64,000 bases of DNA from SHAN690 sp040221375 (GTDB lineage: Bacteria > Bacteroidota > Bacteroidia > Flavobacteriales_G > Salibacteraceae), in the NCBI GenBank assembly GCA_040221375.1, contig JAVKEP010000089.1:1-64000 (forward strand). Reading direction: 5' to 3'. Under the pieces are notes generated by a model that was given only the letters and a program-made list of their open reading frames with translations, was not told where the DNA came from and ran no database searches. This document shows, piece after piece, positions 40,698 to 47,777 of the stretch. Position numbers and translations under genes: made by a program. Every line of letters starts with the position of its first letter. Within the stretch, counting starts at the first letter, position 1.

Positions 40698-42182
40698 ATG
40701 AGCGAAGTAAAACAAGGCCATCCTGATGGCTTAATGACCCTCTTCTTTTCCGAGATGTGGGAACGTTTCTGTTACTATGGAATGCGCGTCCTTTTGACCC
40801 TTTTTCTCGTAAAATCATTGATGAAAGGGGATGCGGAAGCGTCCTTAATCTATGGTGCATATACGGGGTTAGTCTACGCCGCTCCAATCTTAGGGGGACG
40901 CATGGCAGATCAGTTCTTAGGGTATCGCTTCGCCGTAATGCTAGGAGCCATCCTGATGGCGATAGGTGAATTCTTAATTCTTGGAGGAAATGATTTCTTC
41001 CTACTTGTGGGTATGGGAGCACTGATTGTAGGAAACGGCTACTTCAAAGCAAACATATCCACAATCGTCGGTAAATTATACGAGGACGATGACCCACGAA
41101 GGGATTCCGGTTTTACCATTTTCTACATTGGTATCAACATTGGAGCATTGCTAGCGACGACCCTCGTAGCATATGTGGGAGAGACCTACGGCTTCGAAAA
41201 AGGCTTCGGACTTGCAGGATTAGGTATGCTTACTGGGCTGCTCATCTTCTGGACGGGCAGAAAGAATTACGCCGCCGCCAGCGGACTAGAAATCACAGAA
41301 GCAGGAAAAAAGAAAGTTCTCGGACCAATCAACATGGCTTGGGCTATCTCCTTTGGATCATTGCTGTTGATTCCACTTTGTTATATCCTTATTTCTCAAA
41401 ATGAACTGCTCGATTACATCCTATTGGCGCTATTCGTCTACGTAGCGTGGAACTTAATCAGTTCGGGAGCGGCGGCTGACAAAGAACAAGGAACAAAAGT
41501 TTGGAAAGACCGAATGATCGCGCTGATCATATTTATGTTGATCAACATTACGTTTTGGGCATGCTTTGAGCAAGCGGGAACGTCGCTCACGCTTTTCGCC
41601 GACAGAAACGTAGACCGAGAAATCATGGGATGGTTGATGCCCGCATCAATGACTCAGTTTTTCAATCCATTCTTTATCATCGTATTTGGTTCTATTTTTT
41701 CTGTTATGTGGGTAAAGCTGTCCAATATTGGCAAAAACCCGAGCATCCCCTTGAAGTTCGCATTTGGTATCATACAATTGGCTGCAGGATTCTTGATTAC
41801 CCAGGTTGGCCTGATGTTCGTCAATGACGCATTTCAAGTGCCATTGTTGACCTTGTTCTTCCTGTATCTGCTCCATACTACCGGTGAGTTGTTCCTTTCA
41901 CCTATTGGATTGTCCATGGTGACTAAACTCTCCCCTAAAAACATTGCTGCTACGGCGATGGGAGCGTGGTTCTTGAGCTTTGCCATTGCGAATTACGTCG
42001 GTGGTAAAATCGCAACCCTAACCGGTGGACATGGCATGGACGGCGAAGCAATATCCGTGTCTGAAGGCTTGGACAAATACATCAGCGTCTTCTCAACGAT
42101 TGGTGTAGTACTGCTCGGAATTGCCCTTATTATCATCCTCGCCAACAAGCCATTGCAAAAGCTTATGCACGGTGTGAAGTAA
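40698..42182 (+). CDS. Proton-dependent oligopeptide transporter (POT/PTR family)
   Basis: The 494-residue membrane protein has the POT signature near its start: FFSEMWERFCYYGMRVLLTLFL (ExxERFxYYG), then GGRMADQFLGYRFAVMLGA, GNGYFKANISTIVG and FTIFYIGINIGALL. It has the expected 12-14 hydrophobic helices. It imports di- and tripeptides with protons across the inner membrane. It follows the DPP4 gene closely, consistent with uptake of the released dipeptides. A rho-independent terminator lies 19 bases after its stop. Confidence 0.9.
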   Translation: MSEVKQGHPDGLMTLFFSEMWERFCYYGMRVLLTLFLVKSLMKGDAEASLIYGAYTGLVYAAPILGGRMADQFLGYRFAVMLGAILMAIGEFLILGGNDFFLLVGMGALIVGNGYFKANISTIVGKLYEDDDPRRDSGFTIFYIGINIGALLATTLVAYVGETYGFEKGFGLAGLGMLTGLLIFWTGRKNYAAASGLEITEAGKKKVLGPINMAWAISFGSLLLIPLCYILISQNELLDYILLALFVYVAWNLISSGAAADKEQGTKVWKDRMIALIIFMLINITFWACFEQAGTSLTLFADRNVDREIMGWLMPASMTQFFNPFFIIVFGSIFSVMWVKLSNIGKNPSIPLKFAFGIIQLAAGFLITQVGLMFVNDAFQVPLLTLFFLYLLHTTGELFLSPIGLSMVTKLSPKNIAATAMGAWFLSFAIANYVGGKIATLTGGHGMDGEAISVSEGLDKYISVFSTIGVVLLGIALIIILANKPLQKLMHGVK

Positions 42183-42200
42183 TCGATTCTTCTATTTTAA

Positions 42201-42252
42201 GCATAGAAAGGCAGTTGTTAATATGAATTAATGGCTGCCTTTCATGCTTTTT
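42201..42252 (+). terminator. Rho-independent terminator after the peptide transporter gene
   Basis: GCAT-A-GAAAGGCAG (42201-42214) pairs with CTGCCTTTCATGC (42235-42247), a 13-bp stem with one bulged A and a loop of about 20 bases, followed by TTTTT (42248-42252). It ends the DPP4/POT transcript. Its overlap with an alternative upstream ATG (42231) of the thioredoxin gene argues for the later start of that gene. Confidence 0.7.
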
Positions 42253-42281
42253 CTGCGTCTCATTATCTGTACCTTTATGCC

Positions 42282-42830
42282 ATGAAATCGTTCTACACGT
42301 TCCTTTTTCTCGTTTTTCTCTCCGTCACAAGCGTCGCGCAAAAGCCCGCAAAAATCAATTGGATGTCTTGGGATGAAGCAGTAGCCGCCAACAGCGAATC
42401 CCCTCGGCTCATTTTCGTCGACACGTACACCGACTGGTGTGGTTGGTGCAAGAAGATGGATGCGAGTACGTTCTCCAATCCGGTGATTGCGGATTACATG
42501 AATGAGCATTACTACGCGGTAAAGATGGATGCAGAGATGAAGGATACCATCCTATTCAATGGCTACACCTTCGTCAATCCCCAGCCCAACCGAAAAAGAA
42601 GTACACACCAATTGGCCGCTTCCTTGTTGGATAACAAATTGAGCTATCCGAGTTTTATCTTCTTGAACGCCGAATTTCAACGCATTCAGATCCTTCCTGG
42701 GTATAAAGGCCCCAAAGATTTCGAACCGATCATCCGCTACTTTGTCGAAGGTGCCTCAAAAGGCGTCCAATACGAAGAGTACATGGGCAATTTCGTCTCC
42801 TTGTTTTCAGGGTCTGAACAAGCCAACTAA
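42282..42830 (+). CDS. Exported thioredoxin-family protein (CGWC)
   Basis: The 182-residue protein has a signal peptide (MKSFYTFLFLVFLSVTSVAQ) and a thioredoxin domain with the active site DTYTDWCGWCKKMDASTF (Cys-Gly-Trp-Cys) and the cis-proline region LSYPSFIFLN. This is the DUF255/thioredoxin_7-like type found in the periplasm of Bacteroidota, likely a thiol-disulfide reductant. The ATG at 42282 is chosen for the signal peptide and because the longer frame overlaps a terminator. The gene is 27 bases before the histone-deacetylase-family gene. Confidence 0.85.
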   Translation: MKSFYTFLFLVFLSVTSVAQKPAKINWMSWDEAVAANSESPRLIFVDTYTDWCGWCKKMDASTFSNPVIADYMNEHYYAVKMDAEMKDTILFNGYTFVNPQPNRKRSTHQLAASLLDNKLSYPSFIFLNAEFQRIQILPGYKGPKDFEPIIRYFVEGASKGVQYEEYMGNFVSLFSGSEQAN

Positions 42831-42856
42831 ATCTATCGTTAACTGTTAGTAAGGCC

Positions 42857-43765
42857 ATGTCGATTCCAATTGCATGGTCTGAAATCTATGCGCATCCTTT
42901 GCCCGGGGGGCATCGCTTTCCCATGGAGAAGTATAAGCTCCTCCCTGAACAATTGCTGTACGAAGGTACCATAGCTGCAAACCAACTCTTTTCACCCAGC
43001 CCGCTTTCTGAAGAACAAATTCTGAGCACTCATAGTTCCTCCTACTGGGACCGACTCTCCAATCTACAATTGTCGCCCAAAGAGCAACGCGCTAGTGGAT
43101 TTCCACATTCGATCCAACTCATCGATCGCGAGCGAGTCATTTGTGGAGGCACACTCAAAGGGGCCGAACATGCATTGCTTAACAATCAATGCGCGTTGAA
43201 CGTCGCAGGAGGAACACACCATGCATACGCTGATCGGGCAGAGGGCTTTTGCTTGCTGAATGATGTTGCAATAAGCGCCAACTTCCTCATGACCCATCAC
43301 GAAATTGAACGGATCTTGGTGATCGACCTGGACGTTCACCAGGGCAATGGAACTGCCAAGATCTTCGAAAACGATGATCGTGTCTTCACGTTCAGTATGC
43401 ACGGTGAGAAAAACTATCCTTTCCGAAAAGAGGCATCTGACCTCGATGTCCCTCTCCCCGACGGAATCCAAGACGACGAGTACTTGGCCTTGCTCCGGAC
43501 CCATACTCAACGACTGATGAGTGAGCTACAGCCACAGTTTGTTTTCTACCAAGCAGGGGTCGACATATTGGATTCAGACAAACTTGGGAAACTTTGCGTC
43601 ACCAAAGAAGGATGTAAAGAAAGGGACCGCATCGTCTTAGCGGCTTGCTCAATGGACGGCGTTCCTTTACACATCACGATGGGAGGAGGTTATTCGCCCA
43701 ATCTTTCAGACATCGTAGATGCGCACGCCAATACGTTCAGGCTTGCCATGCATTTTTTTAGCTGA
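42857..43765 (+). CDS. Histone deacetylase-family (acetylpolyamine amidohydrolase/acetoin-utilisation-like) enzyme
   Basis: The 302-residue metal-dependent deacetylase shows GGTHHAYADRAEGFCLLNDVAISANFL (the catalytic His pair), ILVIDLDVHQGNGTAKIF (the Asp and His ligands of zinc), FTFSMHGEKNYPF, YQAGVDILDSD (the third Asp ligand) and ITMGGGYS. Bacterial members deacetylate acetylpolyamines, acetoin-related or other N-acetyl compounds. The physiological substrate is unknown. It follows the thioredoxin gene by 27 bases and converges with the DUF1684 gene. Confidence 0.9.
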   Translation: MSIPIAWSEIYAHPLPGGHRFPMEKYKLLPEQLLYEGTIAANQLFSPSPLSEEQILSTHSSSYWDRLSNLQLSPKEQRASGFPHSIQLIDRERVICGGTLKGAEHALLNNQCALNVAGGTHHAYADRAEGFCLLNDVAISANFLMTHHEIERILVIDLDVHQGNGTAKIFENDDRVFTFSMHGEKNYPFRKEASDLDVPLPDGIQDDEYLALLRTHTQRLMSELQPQFVFYQAGVDILDSDKLGKLCVTKEGCKERDRIVLAACSMDGVPLHITMGGGYSPNLSDIVDAHANTFRLAMHFFS

Positions 43766-43767
43766 AT

Positions 43768-44406
43768 TCAGTGCTTTCCGAAGTCCTTTTCTCCGGCTTC
43801 GACATGCACGTCCAAAAAATTCTGCTTCGGGGGTATGGGGCATGAAAAACCGCTTCCGTAAGCACAGTAAGGATTGTAGCAGAGGTTAAAATCCAACACC
43901 ACATCTCCATTCTCTAGCGGCACATCGATGTCGAGGTACCTCCCGCCGCCGTAAGTGGTCTTTCCCGTAGATAAATCGGTAAAAGGCACAAAAAGGTACG
44001 GGGCATATGGCGACTCATATCCCTCTGGCCAAATTCGCTTGTATGCTGTCAAGGAATCGGCATCTCCCAAATGTTCAATGACGAGCAGTCCATATTCAAA
44101 GTATTCCTTGGTCTTCCCTGCCGATGTCATGATGTCAAGGGTGTCGCCATTTTCGAGCAAAATAAAATGGGCTAGCTTTCTCCACTCTGGGTCCACCGCG
44201 AAATAATTTAGCCCGTGGAATGCTTTTCTATCCTCCGCTTGCAATGGGGAATGCCGTTTTGATTTGAGTTCTTTGTCTTTTGCCTTCCTCCCCTGCACAA
44301 TCAATTTTTCGTAATCCGCCGGCCGGTCCTGAGCCAATAAGTCATACGCGGCCATCGCAAGAATGAGCACAATCGCATACCGAATATGTGAACATGTGAT
44401 TAACAT
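43768..44406 (-). CDS. DUF1684-family exported protein
   Basis: The 212-residue protein has a signal peptide (YAIVLILAMAAYDLLAQ). The mature part matches DUF1684: LNYFAVDPEWRKLAHFIL, TYGGGRYLDIDVPLENGDVVLDFNLCYNPYCAYGSGFSCPIPPKQNFLDVHVEAGEKDF. The Cys-Pro and Asn-Pro-Tyr-Cys-Ala-Tyr motifs are invariant in the family. Its function is unknown. It is two bases from the convergent deacetylase stop. Confidence 0.85.
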   Translation of the reverse strand: MLITCSHIRYAIVLILAMAAYDLLAQDRPADYEKLIVQGRKAKDKELKSKRHSPLQAEDRKAFHGLNYFAVDPEWRKLAHFILLENGDTLDIMTSAGKTKEYFEYGLLVIEHLGDADSLTAYKRIWPEGYESPYAPYLFVPFTDLSTGKTTYGGGRYLDIDVPLENGDVVLDFNLCYNPYCAYGSGFSCPIPPKQNFLDVHVEAGEKDFGKH

Positions 44407-44409
44407 TGT

Positions 44410-44427
44410 TTCTCCTAGAAGGGAGAA
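44410..44427. promoter_or_regulatory. Inverted repeat in a divergent intergenic gap
   Basis: TTCTCC (44410-44415) and GGAGAA (44422-44427) are complementary, six bases apart, in the 41-base gap between the divergent DUF1684 and CPBP genes. This may be an operator serving both. Arms are short, so the call is weak. Confidence 0.3.
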
Positions 44428-44447
44428 GATAAAAGTATAAAAACCGC

Positions 44448-45365
44448 ATGCATCAAATTTGGAGAGAACTCGTAGATCACGTCAAAGCAGATTATAAACT
44501 GCGACCCTACTTGGTTACGGCTCTTTTCTTAGGCATCTTGCTCTTTGTCAACTACGCATTTGAAGTAGAGAAAAACCTACTAGGCGAGATCGGCAGTTGG
44601 CAGTACTTGTGGTTCAATGCTCTCGTATTTTTCGTGACGTACTATGCCGCGGTTTGGATCAAGGTCGGGGCCCAGCCTTTTGCATCGAAAGGCTTCCTGG
44701 TTTCCAGCTTTGTTATTCTATGCATTGCCACCTTGAGCAGTTCCTTGCTTTTCATCCGAGAATGCTTGACCGCATTTTCATACCAAGAGCAGCGTTATCT
44801 AGCGCGCATTTTGTTCAATTCCATTGGCACCCTTGTCGTATTCAGTGGCTTGGGAATGCTCTATTTCTTTAGGGACAGAGGTAAGGTAGAAGGATTCTAC
44901 GGCTTAAGGCTTACGTCAAAGCAGAATCTATTGCCCTACTTCGGTTTGCTAACATTGATGCTCCCGTTGTTGTTTTGGGCTTCCACGCAAGCGCACTTTC
45001 TGGAGACCTACCCCATCTTCAATGCGGCTGAGTACAAAGCTGTATTTGGTCTGACCTTACATCAAATGACCGCCCTTTTTGAGGGATTGTACTTGCTAGA
45101 TTTCATTCGGATTGAATTGCTCTTCCGGGGAGCTTTAGTGATTGGCCTTTCGCGATTCCTCGGTAAGGATGCTGTCTTGCCCATGGTAGTGATGTACTGC
45201 ATGTTGCACATCAATAAGCCGCTCGGTGAAGCCATCAGCAGCATCTTCGGTGGCTATGTACTGGGCGTGATTGCCCTGTATCAGCGGCACATTATCGGAG
45301 GGTGCATTGTGCATATCGGAGTGGCCGGATTAATGGAGTTGCTAGCCTATTGGGCTTCCTCCTGA
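44448..45365 (+). CDS. CPBP-family intramembrane protease
   Basis: The 305-residue protein has about eight hydrophobic segments. The C-terminal half carries the CPBP (CAAX protease/bacteriocin-processing) signature: FIRIELLFRGALVIGLSRFLG, where the Glu of ELLFRG is catalytic, VVMYCMLHINKPLGEAISSIFGGYVLG with a conserved His, and a final IVHIGVAGLMELLAYW. The first Glu of the family's EExxxR is here Ile (RIELLFRG), a slight departure. Substrate unknown. Its last 19 bases overlap the convergent ABC ATPase gene. Confidence 0.8.
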   Translation: MHQIWRELVDHVKADYKLRPYLVTALFLGILLFVNYAFEVEKNLLGEIGSWQYLWFNALVFFVTYYAAVWIKVGAQPFASKGFLVSSFVILCIATLSSSLLFIRECLTAFSYQEQRYLARILFNSIGTLVVFSGLGMLYFFRDRGKVEGFYGLRLTSKQNLLPYFGLLTLMLPLLFWASTQAHFLETYPIFNAAEYKAVFGLTLHQMTALFEGLYLLDFIRIELLFRGALVIGLSRFLGKDAVLPMVVMYCMLHINKPLGEAISSIFGGYVLGVIALYQRHIIGGCIVHIGVAGLMELLAYWASS

Positions 45366-46078
45366 ACTGAGCTGCTTCCTACACGGGCGAAGTAGGTCTC
45401 AAGGTCTTTGAGTGTATCGCCAGATGTTTGGATATCCTGAATGACCCGGCCTTTCTCCAGCAAGACAATGCGTTCGCACACATCGGTAACGTGACTCAAA
45501 TCGTGGCTTGATATCAGCATGGTGACACCGCGATCATGTTTCAATCGTTTGAGTAATTCTTTCAACCTTATTTGAGTGGATGGATCCAAGTTGGCAAACG
45601 GCTCATCTAGGACCAACACTTTCGGTTCTGCTAAGAGTGCAGCGGCAATTCCTACCTTCTTTTGGTTTCCTTTAGAAAGGTCCCGAATCAATTTTTTACC
45701 CCCTAGAATCTCTCCATTAAACAACGGCTCAAACGAAGACACCCTCAATTGGAGGTCGGACTCTCCGATTCCATGAATAGCGGCGATGAAATCAAAATAC
45801 TCTTCGGGAAGCAGGTGCCCGACCAGAAAATTTTCATCTAAGTAGCTGCCCGTATGACGCTTCCACTGTTCAGTTTCGCGGGTTTTTTGACCATCGATCA
45901 TCGCGCAACCAGAATCGGGCTCAATCAGGTCGATCAAACATCGAAACAGCGTCGTTTTGCCGGCGCCATTGTTGCCGACCAAACCGAAACTTTCCCCTGA
46001 AGGAATGCTTAGGTCATCCACCGAGACAGCGGTGTAATCGCCATACTTTTTGGTCAACGTTTTGAATTGAATTTCCAT
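45347..46078 (-). CDS. ABC transporter ATP-binding protein
   Basis: The 243-residue ATPase has Walker A LVGNNGAGKTTLFRCL, a Q-loop, the signature DLSKGNQKKVGIAAAL, Walker B PKVLVLDEPFANLDPSTQ and the switch His in TMLISSHDLSHVTDVCER. It is of the export type (CcmA-like), and is eight bases downstream of the DUF5687-type permease gene, which is its membrane partner. The exported substrate is unknown. Confidence 0.9.
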   Translation of the reverse strand: MEIQFKTLTKKYGDYTAVSVDDLSIPSGESFGLVGNNGAGKTTLFRCLIDLIEPDSGCAMIDGQKTRETEQWKRHTGSYLDENFLVGHLLPEEYFDFIAAIHGIGESDLQLRVSSFEPLFNGEILGGKKLIRDLSKGNQKKVGIAAALLAEPKVLVLDEPFANLDPSTQIRLKELLKRLKHDRGVTMLISSHDLSHVTDVCERIVLLEKGRVIQDIQTSGDTLKDLETYFARVGSSSVQEEAQ

Positions 46079-46086
46079 TTTATCGT

Positions 46087-47592
46087 TTATTGGTTTCTGA
46101 AGTCATTCGAAATTTCGTGCCGCTGCTTTTTCAACCACAACGCAAGCAGCTGTATCCAATAGCGTGTTCCCGCCAGGCCTATGAGTCCGACCACTCCGAT
46201 CAAGAGCACAGCTCCCAACTCATCCCAAAAAAGCATACCCAAGCCGTACAAAGCCAAAGGCGCACCCAAGACAGGAACGACCAATAAAAATTGCGCCGCA
46301 CCTACTCCCTGCCAATTGAACACCGTGCCCTGAGACAGATCGATTTTCTTCGGGTTCATGGAACCGAAAAACATGACGATGTGTGTGTTGATGCCAATGT
46401 TGAAAAGGAATACACAAAAGAGCACCAGTAAAATTTTCATACCGAAAAAGGCGTATGGCGTGGATAGCACCATAGCAACCCCGCTCACGATGGCAAATAG
46501 TAAGAACTTGCTTTTGTAGTAATGCTCAAATGAAATGTTTCTCGTTAGGATGTGATCAAAATGTGTCCCCTCCCACCCAAGGAGGTACTGCCCATAATTC
46601 AACATGAACATGCCTGTGATGATGATGCTAAACAAGATGTACATCAGGTAATTGCCAGCGTACTCGGCTTGAGGAAACACAATCAATCCGTAGCCCAAGA
46701 AGAGGACCGTGATTAAGAGGACAGACCGAGGACGTTTGTTGCGCCAAATGAATTTGAACTCCAACTCCGTCAACCTACCGACCAATCCAAACCTTGATAG
46801 TATACCACTACCTACGTAGGAGACTTCGTTCCTGCCCGATCTACTGATCCGACTGAGGTACATGTTTTTTCGGAGGTAACTGAAATTGAGTCCGTAGGAA
46901 CCAAGAAGGGCAATCAAACAAATTACAGCCAGCCAGGGATGGAGGAAAAACGAATCAAAAACCCAACTGGAAATGGCGTTAAAATCGACGATTGCATACC
47001 AGTGAAGGCCTATCAAGGCTGCCAAAGCGATCAACAACCCTATGTAGATGCGCGTGTCGACTTCAGAAGTTCGCTTGATATATAGTAAGAAAAAGTTCGC
47101 GGAATAGATGAGCAATGCCATGCCTGATACCCAGCCTAAGGCTTGCTCAAACGGCAGGTTACTGAACACCTCCACCATGAACGGGCCGAGTAAAATGAAG
47201 TGGAATAAATTAAACGGACTCCAAATCGTCTTGACGAGCATGAAATGAACCAATGAAGAACGCCGGATCGGAAGGTGCAAATACGGTTCTACCGACATGG
47301 CCGGCAACTTTTGCATAAAGTACCGAATGATGAAGTCCAAGAAAAAATAGTAAATCAAGTACCTGTCCAATCGGCGCAAGACGAAGCTGGGTCCGTAGGT
47401 ATTGTAGTCAACCCCGTCCACCGGGATCTTCATGAGCAAATCATCCAAAAAAATTCCGAGCACCAGCAGGTTGCCAATCAAGTAGATGAAGGTCAAAGCA
47501 AGGAATGCATTGATCAACAATTTTCGATGCCAAATAGGTGAGCGCGTTGCGCTTTTCCAGTCCAAGGAGATGATCTTCAGTAGGTTTTTCAT
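46087..47592 (-). CDS. DUF5687-family ABC transporter permease
   Basis: This 501-residue protein has at least ten hydrophobic segments and opens with LLKIISLDWKSATRSPIWHRKLLINAFLALTFIYLIGNLLVLGIFLDD, a DUF5687 hallmark. DUF5687 proteins pair with CcmA-like ATPases in Bacteroidota and probably form a lipid or peptide exporter. The ATG at 47592 is preferred; the longer frame from 47646 begins in the presumed promoter. The gene directly precedes the ATPase on the minus strand, and lies divergent to carB. Confidence 0.8.
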   Translation of the reverse strand: MKNLLKIISLDWKSATRSPIWHRKLLINAFLALTFIYLIGNLLVLGIFLDDLLMKIPVDGVDYNTYGPSFVLRRLDRYLIYYFFLDFIIRYFMQKLPAMSVEPYLHLPIRRSSLVHFMLVKTIWSPFNLFHFILLGPFMVEVFSNLPFEQALGWVSGMALLIYSANFFLLYIKRTSEVDTRIYIGLLIALAALIGLHWYAIVDFNAISSWVFDSFFLHPWLAVICLIALLGSYGLNFSYLRKNMYLSRISRSGRNEVSYVGSGILSRFGLVGRLTELEFKFIWRNKRPRSVLLITVLFLGYGLIVFPQAEYAGNYLMYILFSIIITGMFMLNYGQYLLGWEGTHFDHILTRNISFEHYYKSKFLLFAIVSGVAMVLSTPYAFFGMKILLVLFCVFLFNIGINTHIVMFFGSMNPKKIDLSQGTVFNWQGVGAAQFLLVVPVLGAPLALYGLGMLFWDELGAVLLIGVVGLIGLAGTRYWIQLLALWLKKQRHEISNDFRNQ

Positions 47593-47676
47593 CGTGGGCC
47601 GAAGTAAGTCACCTACTCCAATACTTGCAAGCAAAATTGTGACCAACGGTCCTAGTCAAGCGTCGAATGAAATGGC

Positions 47677-47707
47677 CTTTTCACAGGTTATTCACAGTTT
47701 ATCGACA
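47677..47707 (+). promoter_or_regulatory. Three 9-mers resembling DnaA boxes at exact 11-bp spacing
   Basis: CTTTTCACA (47677-47685), TTATTCACA (47688-47696) and TTATCGACA (47699-47707) begin at 11-base intervals. TTATTCACA is a perfect TTATNCACA DnaA box; the other two have one mismatch each. The spacing puts all three on one face of the helix. They lie between the divergent ABC permease and carB genes, and could bind DnaA or another factor that likes tandem sites. A role in replication is not shown. Confidence 0.4.
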
Positions 47708-47745
47708 TTGCTCGGTCATTTGGTTTTCAGGATATACCTTCGCGC

Positions 47746-47763
47746 ACAATTTGGACAAATTGT
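47746..47763. promoter_or_regulatory. 18-bp palindrome upstream of carB (candidate operator)
   Basis: ACAATTTG (47746-47753) and CAAATTGT (47756-47763) are perfect inverted copies around a two-base centre, the typical shape of a dimeric regulator site. It ends 14 bases before the carB start codon, so binding there would block translation-proximal transcription. No pyrimidine regulator gene is in the window. Confidence 0.45.
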
Positions 47764-47777
47764 AATTTCCACGCAGC

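Noticed and set aside
42231..42281. Upstream ATG of the thioredoxin gene at 42231
   Set aside because: It lies inside a good terminator stem, and the signal peptide begins at the later ATG (42282).
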